NCBI GenBank assembly: GCA_965365465.1
Contig: CBDUBU010000245.1
Coordinates: 1-6,263, forward strand
Direction of reading: 5' to 3'
DNA from: CBDUBU01 sp965365465
GTDB taxonomy: Bacteria; Bacteroidota; Rhodothermia; Rhodothermales; DASSAV01
Length of the DNA stretch: 6,263 bases
Part shown: one piece after another, positions 1 through 6,263 of the stretch
How the letters are laid out: the number at the start of each line of letters is the position of its first letter
How positions within the stretch are numbered: position 1 is the first letter of the stretch
Notes under the pieces: model-generated
What the model saw: the letters and a program-made list of their open reading frames with translations, nothing else
Told to the model about the DNA's origin: nothing
The model's database searches: none
Made by a program: the position numbers and the translations under genes

Positions 1-1869
1 GGGATGGGCCATCCCCTCTCTCCGGAAGCAGATCCGGCTACGCTCCTGCGCCGGGTCTCGTTCGACCTGACGGGCCTGCCGCCGGAACCCGCAACCGTGG
101 CAACCTTCGCCCGTCACACCGATTCGGATGCCTACGAACTTGCGGTGGACCGGCTGCTCGCCTCGCCGCACTATGGCGAGCGCATGGCGATGCTCTGGCT
201 CGATCTGGTGCGCTACGCCGACACCGACGGCTACCATTCTGATCTGCACCGTAACATCCATGCGTACCGCGACTATGTGATTGCAGCCTTCAACAAGAAC
301 AAACCCTTCGATCAGTTCACACGCGAGCAGATCGCAGGCGACCTGCTTCCGTATGCCACCCTGGAGCAGCAGATTGCTTCCGGGTTCAACCGCCTCGGGC
401 AGGCCAGCAAGGAGGGCGGCGCGCAGCCGGAAGAATACCTCGTCAAATACGCCGCAGACCGGGTCCGCACCGTTTCCGTTGCCTGGATGGGTTCGACGAT
501 AGGTTGCGCCGAGTGCCACGACCACAAGTTCGATCCGTTCTCGCAGAAGGAGTTTTACAGCATGGCGGCCTTCTTCGCCGACGTGAAGGAGCGCGGCGTT
601 TTCCGGAACACCAACGAACTGCCCCCGGAGATGCCGGTGCCGAGCCGTGAACAGGCGGCAGCGCTGGCGAAGATCAGCCTGGAGGCCGAACGGCTCCGGC
701 GCAGCGGCGCTTCGGAGGAGGCGCTGCGGGCCGGCAGCGAGCGCCGGGATGCCGTGCTTCAGGAAACGCCGCGCACGCTCGTCACGCGGTCCATCGAGCC
801 GCGTATCGTCCGGGTGCTGCCGCGCGGAAACTGGCAGGACCGGTCGGGCGAGATCGTGGAGGCCGGCGTCCCTGCCTTTCTCCCGGCCCTCCAGGTGCGC
901 GACCGCCGCCCGACGCGGCTGGATCTGGCGGACTGGCTCGTTTCGCGGGACAACCCCCTTACCGCCCGCGTTTTCGTCAACCACCTGTGGGCGCGGTTTT
1001 TCGGCACGGGCATCTCCCGCGTGCTGGACGATCTGGGTTCGCAGGGCGAGTGGCCGACGCACCCCGACCTGCTGGACTGGCTGGCCGTGGAGTTTGTCGA
1101 GAGCGGATGGGACGTGAAGCACATGGTCCGGCTGATCGTCACCTCGGCGGCCTACCGGCAGTCTTCCGCAGCGAGCGAAGATCTTCGGGCGTTCGACCCT
1201 GACAACCGCTATCTGGCCCGGCAGTCCCGTTTCCGTTTTGCCGCCGAGACAGTCCGCGACAACGCCCTGGCCGTGAGCGGGCTGCTTTCGGAGGAGATCG
1301 GCGGGCCGAGCGTCAAGCCCTACCAGCCTGCCGGCTACTGGTCCGACATTCGCACGTTCGGAACCGACGGCCCGGCCTCGAAATGGACCGCCTCGGAGGG
1401 CGAGGACCAGCACCGGCGCGGGCTTTATACGTACTGGAAGCGGTCGTTTCTGCATCCGAGCCTGATGGCGTTCGATGCGCCGGATCGGCAGGAATGCACC
1501 GCCCGGCGGACGCGGTCGAACACGCCGCTCCAGGCGCTCGTGCTCCTGAATGATTCGACTTATGTGGAGGCGGCGCGGGCTTTCGCGGAGCGCATCCTGA
1601 CAGAAGGAGGGCCTTCGTTCGAGGCGCGCATAGCCTGGGCGTTCCGGCAGGCCCTCGCCCGTTCGCCCGAACCGGCGGAGGCAGCGGAACTCCGGAAGCT
1701 GTACACGGAAGAGCAGGCATGGTACCACGACCACAGGGAAGAAGCGCTTCAACTGGTCGGGATCGGCTATGCGCCCGTTTCTTCCGGGGCGGACCCGGCG
1801 GAACTGGCTGCCTGGACGGCGGTAGGGCGGGCGATCATGAACCTGCACGAATTCGTCACCCGGTACTGA
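1..1869 (+). CDS. PSD1-type protein, DUF1549 + DUF1553 domains, 5' truncated by window edge
   Basis: This is the C-terminal part of a planctomycete-type PSD1 protein of unknown biochemical function. The frame is open from base 1, and the first ATG (base 4) is internal: the sequence enters directly into the start of DUF1549 (SPEAD..LLRRVSFDLTGLPP). Any signal peptide and upstream cytochrome-c-like (PSC1) domain would lie outside the window. Numbering from the base-4 Met, DUF1549 covers roughly residues 1-200, with LASPHYGER (52-60), RYADTDGY (70-77) and a CxxCH motif, GCAECHDHKFDP (167-178; Cys168, Cys171, His172). A short linker with the PRGNWQDRSGE-type motif (273-283) precedes DUF1553 (about 303-570: RLDLADWLVSRDNPLTAR, FVNHLWARFFG, THPDLLDWLA, RLIVTSAAYRQSS, SNTPLQALVLLND). 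The end, AIMNLHEFVTRY, is typical of the family, so the 3' end looks intact. Family members are usually exported and sit beside DUF1501 genes; here that partner lies beyond an intervening permease. The family call is very secure, the function is not. Confidence 0.95.
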   Translation, partial: GMGHPLSPEADPATLLRRVSFDLTGLPPEPATVATFARHTDSDAYELAVDRLLASPHYGERMAMLWLDLVRYADTDGYHSDLHRNIHAYRDYVIAAFNKNKPFDQFTREQIAGDLLPYATLEQQIASGFNRLGQASKEGGAQPEEYLVKYAADRVRTVSVAWMGSTIGCAECHDHKFDPFSQKEFYSMAAFFADVKERGVFRNTNELPPEMPVPSREQAAALAKISLEAERLRRSGASEEALRAGSERRDAVLQETPRTLVTRSIEPRIVRVLPRGNWQDRSGEIVEAGVPAFLPALQVRDRRPTRLDLADWLVSRDNPLTARVFVNHLWARFFGTGISRVLDDLGSQGEWPTHPDLLDWLAVEFVESGWDVKHMVRLIVTSAAYRQSSAASEDLRAFDPDNRYLARQSRFRFAAETVRDNALAVSGLLSEEIGGPSVKPYQPAGYWSDIRTFGTDGPASKWTASEGEDQHRRGLYTYWKRSFLHPSLMAFDAPDRQECTARRTRSNTPLQALVLLNDSTYVEAARAFAERILTEGGPSFEARIAWAFRQALARSPEPAEAAELRKLYTEEQAWYHDHREEALQLVGIGYAPVSSGADPAELAAWTAVGRAIMNLHEFVTRY

Positions 1870-1910
1870 TGCGCCCTGCGGGCTGGTTTCAAGGTCGGCG
1901 CCCCTCCGGG

Positions 1911-2002
1911 CTTGTCATCCCGACGATCCCTTCGCTACGCTCAGGGCAGGCTTTGGGAGAAGCCGTAAGGCGCAGCCGACTAACGAAGTAAACGAGCGAA
2001 AC
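1911..2002. repeat. Probable degenerate dispersed intergenic repeat with imperfect palindrome
   Basis: This stretch fills most of the 133-base gap between the PSD1 stop and the permease start. It opens with CTTGTCATCCCGA and contains the imperfect palindrome CCCTTCGCTACGCTCAGGG (1928-1946; CCCT pairs with AGGG and GC with GC around a short loop). It then runs through GGCAGGCTTTGGGAGAAGCC and on to the permease ATG. From memory, TGTCATCC(C/T)GA and CCTTCGCTACGCTCAGG-like strings belong to widespread intergenic repeat families in several GC-rich phyla, often seen in spurious translations as LRSGQAL. Only one copy is visible here, so repetition is not shown by the window itself. Two small GCCC/GGGC hairpins lie just upstream (1873-1883 and 1900-1911). 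No recognisable promoter or terminator was found in the gap. Confidence 0.5.
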
Positions 2003-4483
2003 ATGATGCAAAACCACTTCAAATTTGCGCTTCGCAACCTGCGCCGGAATCCCGGCTATGCGTCTATTAACATTTTCGGATTGGCGCTTGGGATTGCTTG
2101 TTGCCTGCTTATCGGTCTTTACGTGCAGGATGAGCTTTCATACGACCGTTATCACGAGAAAGGAGACCGCATCTTTCGCGTAGATCAGCGCGTGGAGCGG
2201 CCCGGCACCGAGGAGATGTGGGCGTGGGCCGGCGGCGGCATGGCTCCGGATCTTCAAGCAGATTTCCAGAATATTGAGGCGGTCGTGCGCTTTATTCCGC
2301 AAGGCGGCGCTGTGCGCTACACCTCGGATGCCGACCCTTCCAAGAGCCGCAGTTTCCAGGAAGAGAACTTCTATTTTGCCGATGCTAACGTCTTCAACGT
2401 GTTCTCCTATGCGTTTGTGCATGGAGATCCGGCAACGGCGCTGCAGGAACCCGGTTCGGTCGTGCTCACGCAGTCAGCAGCCCGGCGTTATTTTGGCGAC
2501 AGCGAACCGATGGGCAAAACACTCTTCTACGAGGACCGCCTGCCGCTCCAAGTGCGAGGTATAATTGAGGACGTGTCGCTAAATAGTCACCTGCGGTTCG
2601 ATCTGCTCGCGCCTGTAGGCGCCTTCAAGCAACTCAACAACCTGTCGGCCGGAGCCGTATTCGACTCCTACTGGTGGCCATTTAGCTACACCTATGTGCT
2701 GCTGCCGGATGCCGGGACTGCCCGGCAAATTGAAAGCCGGCTTCCTGCTTTCATCACCCGGCATCGGGAGGACGGCGCCACGTATATCCCGACACTCGAA
2801 CCCCTCTACGATATTCATCTGCGGAGCGCAGCAACAGGCGGCCCGAGCGCAGGAGGAAGCCTGGCTATGGTTCGCATCTTTACTGCAATCGCCCTGGCAA
2901 TCCTGCTGCTTGCCTGCATCAACTTCATCAATCTGGCGACGGCGCGTTCGGCAAAACGGGCGCGCGAAGTGGGCGTGCGCAAGGCGATTGGGGCGCAACG
3001 GCCACAGCTCGTTCTGCAATTTCTAGGCGAATCAACGCTGGTGAGTCTGCTGGCATTGGCCGTAGCTCTCGGACTCGTCGCGCTCCTTCTGCCTTCCTTC
3101 AATAACCTCGCGGCGAAGGAACTATCGGTCGGCTATGGGCAGAACTCGGGATTCTGGATCGGCCTTATGGGACTTATGATCTTCGCCGGCCTCGTCTCAG
3201 GCGCCTACCCAGCGCTTTTTCTTTCGAGTTTTCGCCCGGTGCAGGTGCTGAAAGGCACATTTGTTCCAGGAGGTAGAAGTGTATGGCTACGCAAAGGACT
3301 TGTGATGTTCCAGTTCACGGTCTCTATCGCGCTCATTGCCGGTATGGCTGTTGCGTTCAGTCAGCTTCGCTATATGCAGAACGCACGGCTCGGTTTTGAC
3401 AAGGAGCAAATCGTAACGTTACGCTTACCTGACGGCGAGGCGTGGGAGACACTCAAGCGCGAACTACACGCGCGGCCTGAAGTGCTCGATGTGACGGCAG
3501 CCGCTCCGAGGCCGGGACTTGGACGCGGCCTCGAACTGCCCTACGAGGCGGAAAACGCGGTGTTCGCCGAGGGAGACCAGCCTCGCATCGATAACATGAC
3601 CGTTGACTACGGCTTTTTCGAGATGTTAGGGTTGAAGATGGTTGCCGGACGCTCTTTCTCGCCGGACCTGATTACCGACGAAGGCATCCGCCCGGACAAT
3701 GCCAGCTATTTTCATGTCTTTGACCGGGGATTTATTCTCAACGAGACGGCTGCAAAAAAGAACGGTTGGACGCCTGACGAAGCAATCGGCAAGCAAATGC
3801 GCCTTTATGCCTATGAGAACGGCGTCTACTACACCGACGTTCGGGGAACCGTTGTCGGCGTCGTCGAAGATTTCCATCACTCGTCGCTGCGCGACGAGAT
3901 TGAGCCTGTGGTTTTCTCCTTAGCAAAGAGTCCATACGGCTATGGCGTCGGCTGGGCGCTTATGAAGGTCGCACCCGGCAATGCGGCCCGGACTGTTGAG
4001 GCGCTGCGAGAGGTATGGAACAAGGTATATCCGGAGCAGCCTTTCGAAGCTTCGTTCCTGGATCAGGATCTCGACAACCTGTATGTCCAGGAGGCAAGTG
4101 TAGGAAAGATCATTGGAGCATTCACAGTGCTGGGTGTCGTGATAGCCTGTCTTGGCTTGCTGGGGTTGGCTGCCTATACTGCCGAGCAGCGAACGAAAGA
4201 GATCGGCGTGCGCAAAGTGCTTGGGGCATCGGCTACGAGCCTTGTCGGCCTGCTTACGAAGGACTTCCTTTCGCTTGTGCTTGTAGCGACATTCGTTGCG
4301 ACCCCCATTGCCTACTTTGCAATGAGCCGCTGGCTCAGCGACTTCGCCTATCGTATCAGCATAAGTCCTCTACTGTTTGTGGGGGTAGCACTGCTGGCGC
4401 TCTCCATAGCGTTCCTGACGGTAGGCTTCCAGGCATACAGGGCGGCCCACCTGGATCCTGTGAAAACCCTGCGGTACGAATAG
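2003..4483 (+). CDS. FtsX-like/MacB-type ABC transporter permease, orphan, 826 aa
   Basis: This is a complete inner-membrane permease of the MacB/FtsX superfamily, in the roughly 800-residue tandem form common in Bacteroidota and Rhodothermota. It starts ATGATG, so Met1 (2003) or Met2 (2006) are equally possible, and no Shine-Dalgarno is visible. Predicted membrane segments are near residues 21-42, 289-311, 341-364, 383-405, 432-453, 701-724, 755-775 and 788-812. A MacB_PCD-like periplasmic region (about 43-288) precedes the first FtsX module, which carries REVGVRKAIGA (321-331). A second periplasmic region (about 454-700) precedes the second FtsX module, with KEIGVRKVLGA (732-742). The C-terminus, DPVKTLRYE, is characteristic of this group. 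Relatives act with a separate LolD/MacB-like ATPase in mechanotransmission, export or lipoprotein handling; no ATPase gene is in the window and the substrate cannot be assigned. GC is lower than in the flanking genes, and the gene splits an otherwise PSD1-DUF1501 cluster, suggesting separate ancestry. Confidence 0.95.
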   Translation: MMQNHFKFALRNLRRNPGYASINIFGLALGIACCLLIGLYVQDELSYDRYHEKGDRIFRVDQRVERPGTEEMWAWAGGGMAPDLQADFQNIEAVVRFIPQGGAVRYTSDADPSKSRSFQEENFYFADANVFNVFSYAFVHGDPATALQEPGSVVLTQSAARRYFGDSEPMGKTLFYEDRLPLQVRGIIEDVSLNSHLRFDLLAPVGAFKQLNNLSAGAVFDSYWWPFSYTYVLLPDAGTARQIESRLPAFITRHREDGATYIPTLEPLYDIHLRSAATGGPSAGGSLAMVRIFTAIALAILLLACINFINLATARSAKRAREVGVRKAIGAQRPQLVLQFLGESTLVSLLALAVALGLVALLLPSFNNLAAKELSVGYGQNSGFWIGLMGLMIFAGLVSGAYPALFLSSFRPVQVLKGTFVPGGRSVWLRKGLVMFQFTVSIALIAGMAVAFSQLRYMQNARLGFDKEQIVTLRLPDGEAWETLKRELHARPEVLDVTAAAPRPGLGRGLELPYEAENAVFAEGDQPRIDNMTVDYGFFEMLGLKMVAGRSFSPDLITDEGIRPDNASYFHVFDRGFILNETAAKKNGWTPDEAIGKQMRLYAYENGVYYTDVRGTVVGVVEDFHHSSLRDEIEPVVFSLAKSPYGYGVGWALMKVAPGNAARTVEALREVWNKVYPEQPFEASFLDQDLDNLYVQEASVGKIIGAFTVLGVVIACLGLLGLAAYTAEQRTKEIGVRKVLGASATSLVGLLTKDFLSLVLVATFVATPIAYFAMSRWLSDFAYRISISPLLFVGVALLALSIAFLTVGFQAYRAAHLDPVKTLRYE

Positions 4484-4537
4484 ATCAGTCAAGATTTCGG
4501 CTCCATGCATTCGAAATAAACGGCTCCAATATTGATT
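4484..4537 (+). promoter_or_regulatory. AT-rich 54-base gap upstream of DUF1501 gene, possible promoter
   Basis: This gap has 21 G/C out of 54 bases, far lower than either neighbouring gene. It carries a 7-base direct repeat CGGCTCC (4498-4504 and 4521-4527) enclosing ATGCAT and TTCGAA palindromes (4505-4515). The low GC would suit a promoter for the DUF1501-propeller pair now that a permease separates it from the PSD1 gene, but I see no convincing -10/-35 or Bacteroidota -7/-33 elements and no terminator hairpin for the permease. In-frame stop TAA at 4517-4519 limits how far upstream DUF1501 can begin. Confidence 0.25.
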
Positions 4538-5989
4538 ATGGACCTGCACAACAAGTGGAAGCATCAGGAGACGCGCCGGGAGTTTCTGGTGCGGTCGGCG
4601 CAGGGCATCGGCGCGGTGGCGCTGGGCCTGCTCCTGAACAAAACGGGACTGGCGGCGCTGGGTCCCGGCGTCAACCCGGAGGTGGCTGCCGCCGGACCCT
4701 GGCGCGGCATCGTCAACCCGCCCCATGTGCTGCCGCGTGCAAAACGGATCATCTATCTGTACATGGCCGGCGGTCCGTCGCATCTCGAAACGTTCGACTA
4801 CAAGCCGACGCTGGCCCGGATGCACGGCGAGCCGATGCCGCCGTCGCTCACCGAGGGGCAGCAGATTGCCCAGTTGCAGGGGTCGGAACTCCGGTGCCTG
4901 GGGCCGCAGTTCACGTTCAACCGGCACGGCAAGTCCGGGCAGGAAATCTCCGAACTGTTCCCGCACATCGCCCAGATGGCCGACCAGATCTGCATCATCC
5001 GGTCGATGCAGACCGAGCAGATCAACCACGACCCGGCCCACACGTTCATGAACACCGGCTCCATCATCTCCGGAAGGCCGAGCATGGGGTCGTGGCTCCA
5101 GTACGGCCTGGGCACGGAGTCCGAAAACCTGCCGGGGTTCGTCGTGATGACCTCCGAAGGCGGCGGACAGGGGCAACCGATTGCGGCCCGGCAATGGCAC
5201 AGCGGGTTTCTGCCCGGACGGTTCCAGGGCGTCAAGTTCCAGTCCTCCGGCGACGCCGTCAACTACGTGGACAGTCCGAGCGGCGTGGCCCCGGAACGCC
5301 AGCGAGCGCTGGTCGATGCCGTCCGGCGGCTCAACGAGATCAAGAATGAAGCCGTGGATGATCCCGAAATTGCCACCCGCATCGCGCAGTACGAAATGGC
5401 CTTCCGGATGCAGACGAGCGTGCCGGAACTGGTCGATTTCTCCAGCGAACCGCAGCACATCAAAGACCTCTACGGCACGCAGGGAGCCGATGGTTCGTTC
5501 GCGTCGAACTGCCTGCTCGCGCGGCGCATGGCCGAGCGCGGCGTGCGGTTCATCCAGCTCTACCACCGGGGCTGGGACCACCACGGCAACCTGCAACAGG
5601 GAATGCAGGCGGCGGCCCGCCTCGTGGACCGGGCCTCGGCGGCGCTCCTGCTGGACCTCCAGCAGCGCGGGATGCTCGAAGATACGCTCGTCATCTGGGG
5701 CGGCGAGTTTGGCCGCACGCCGATGGCGCAGGGCGACGGGCGCGACCACCACATCAAGGGATTCTCGCTCTTCATGGCCGGCGGCGGCATCCGGGGCGGC
5801 TTTTCCTATGGCCGCACCGACGACTTCGGCTACGATGTCGTCGAAAACCCGGTGCATGTGCATGATCTCCACGCCACGATCCTGCACATTATGGGCATCG
5901 ACCACAAAAAGCTGACGTACCGCTTCCAGGGCCGCGACTTCCGCCTGACGGACGTTCACGGACACGTCGTCCACGACCTTCTCGCCTGA
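4538..5989 (+). CDS. DUF1501 domain protein with Tat signal, 483 aa
   Basis: This is a complete DUF1501 protein, a family distantly related to the sulfatase/alkaline phosphatase fold and of unproven activity. The start is placed at ATG 4538; the only other in-frame option is TTG 4532, because TAA lies at 4517-4519. A twin-arginine signal is clear: ETRREFLVRS (11-20) followed by a hydrophobic Ala/Gly/Leu stretch (about 21-41), so the protein is probably exported folded. Family motifs in order are YLYMAGGPSHLETFDYKP (73-90), INHDPAHTFMNTG (162-174), GWDHHGN (345-351), WGGEFGRTP (387-395) and GRDHH (401-405), ending with VHVHDLHATILHIMGIDH. The His/Asp-rich motifs resemble metal-binding sites of the superfamily, but metal binding is inference. 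Length is normal for the family. DUF1501 genes typically adjoin PSD1 (DUF1549/DUF1553) genes; here a permease intervenes upstream. The downstream propeller gene starts two bases after the stop, implying cotranscription. Confidence 0.95.
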   Translation: MDLHNKWKHQETRREFLVRSAQGIGAVALGLLLNKTGLAALGPGVNPEVAAAGPWRGIVNPPHVLPRAKRIIYLYMAGGPSHLETFDYKPTLARMHGEPMPPSLTEGQQIAQLQGSELRCLGPQFTFNRHGKSGQEISELFPHIAQMADQICIIRSMQTEQINHDPAHTFMNTGSIISGRPSMGSWLQYGLGTESENLPGFVVMTSEGGGQGQPIAARQWHSGFLPGRFQGVKFQSSGDAVNYVDSPSGVAPERQRALVDAVRRLNEIKNEAVDDPEIATRIAQYEMAFRMQTSVPELVDFSSEPQHIKDLYGTQGADGSFASNCLLARRMAERGVRFIQLYHRGWDHHGNLQQGMQAAARLVDRASAALLLDLQQRGMLEDTLVIWGGEFGRTPMAQGDGRDHHIKGFSLFMAGGGIRGGFSYGRTDDFGYDVVENPVHVHDLHATILHIMGIDHKKLTYRFQGRDFRLTDVHGHVVHDLLA

Positions 5990-5991
5990 CC

Positions 5992-6263
5992 ATGCATCAC
6001 CCTCTCTCCAGCCGCCGCGCTTTCCTGCGGCAGGCGACGGCGGCGGGCGCCCTCGGCCTGACGCCCGGTTTTGCCCCTGCCGTCCTTTCCGCTCCCCGGC
6101 TTCCGGACGACGGGATCATCGGCCACGGCGATTACCGGTACCGTGTGGATGCCGCCTGGGGGAACCTGGACCCTGCCCGTACGCCGGGGAACAACTGTCA
6201 TGAGATAGCCATCGACAACCGGGGCCGCCTCCTGATGATCACCGACGAAACCCGGAACAACAT
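5992..6263 (+). CDS. Tat-signal protein, probable six-bladed beta-propeller, 3' truncated by window edge
   Basis: The first 90 codons of a gene that runs off the right edge are visible. It begins at ATG 5992, two bases after the DUF1501 stop (TGACCATG), so translational coupling is likely; no Shine-Dalgarno is seen. The N-terminus, SSRRAFLRQATAAGALGL (6-23), is a standard twin-arginine signal with an Ala-rich hydrophobic stretch, giving likely export of a folded protein. The mature start contains GHGDYRYRVDAAWGNLDPARTP, split here as GHGDYRYRVD (44-53) and AAWGNLDPARTP (54-65), then NNCHEIAIDNRGRLLMITDETRNN. From memory this matches the opening blade of NHL/6-bladed beta-propeller proteins that accompany DUF1501 and similar genes in Planctomycetes and Rhodothermota. 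Blade number, ligand and any enzymatic role cannot be judged from this fragment. GC-rich codon use matches the DUF1501 gene, consistent with a shared operon. Confidence 0.8.
   Translation, partial: MHHPLSSRRAFLRQATAAGALGLTPGFAPAVLSAPRLPDDGIIGHGDYRYRVDAAWGNLDPARTPGNNCHEIAIDNRGRLLMITDETRNN

Noticed and set aside
1873..1911. Two small GCCC/GGGC hairpins as a terminator for the PSD1 gene.
   Set aside because: The stems are only 4 base pairs and no T-run follows, so there is no support for intrinsic termination.
1719..1991. A 90-codon plus-strand frame across the PSD1 3' end and the gap.
   Set aside because: Most of it overlaps PSD1 in another frame, and the rest translates the repeat-like sequence; no homology-like signal is visible.
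4498..4527. CGGCTCC direct repeat as a target-site duplication or operator.
   Set aside because: Seven bases repeated 16 bases apart can occur by chance, and the copies do not flank the permease insert.
4532..4537. TTG start two codons upstream of the DUF1501 ATG.
   Set aside because: ATG 4538 is a stronger start codon and gives a normal Tat N-terminus; no ribosome binding site favours the TTG.
4015..5349. A 444-codon plus-strand frame spanning the permease 3' end and the DUF1501 5' part.
   Set aside because: It overlaps two well-supported genes in another frame and its translation is low in recognisable motifs, so it is a frame shadow.
4370..5974. A 534-codon open frame on the minus strand opposite the DUF1501 gene.
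   Set aside because: It lies antisense to a clearly recognised DUF1501 gene, crosses into the permease 3' end, and its translation shows no family motifs. Long antisense frames are expected opposite GC-rich codons.

Overview
The window reads as a stretch of a GC-rich genome, probably of the Rhodothermota/Bacteroidota side and most likely Rhodothermales-like. This is inference. It rests on the style of the FtsX/MacB-type permease (start MMQNHFKFALRNLRRN, end DPVKTLRYE), on the absence of a recognisable Shine-Dalgarno at the three visible gene starts, and on a high-GC background carrying planctomycete-type DUF1549/DUF1553 and DUF1501 genes. A planctomycete or another phylum cannot be excluded from this sequence alone.

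Layout, all genes on the + strand: (1) 1-1869, the 3' part of a PSD1-type protein (DUF1549 then DUF1553), open at the left edge; (2) 1870-2002, a gap holding what looks like a degenerate member of a dispersed intergenic repeat family; (3) 2003-4483, a complete 826-residue orphan ABC-transporter permease with two FtsX modules and eight predicted membrane segments; (4) 4484-4537, a short AT-rich gap; (5) 4538-5989, a complete DUF1501 protein with a twin-arginine (Tat) signal; (6) 5992-6263, the start of a second Tat-signal protein, probably a six-bladed beta-propeller, open at the right edge.

DUF1549/DUF1553 and DUF1501 genes are commonly direct neighbours and are thought to work together outside the cytoplasm. 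Here genes 1, 5 and 6 share high GC, and genes 5 and 6 are only two bases apart, so these three look like one ancestral cluster. The permease between genes 1 and 5 has visibly lower GC and is flanked by a repeat-like gap on one side and an AT-rich gap on the other. The simplest reading is that the permease cassette was inserted into, or rearranged into, a PSD1-DUF1501-propeller operon. The biochemical role of the PSD1/DUF1501 pair is not established. No RNA gene, CRISPR array, transposase or convincing terminator was seen.
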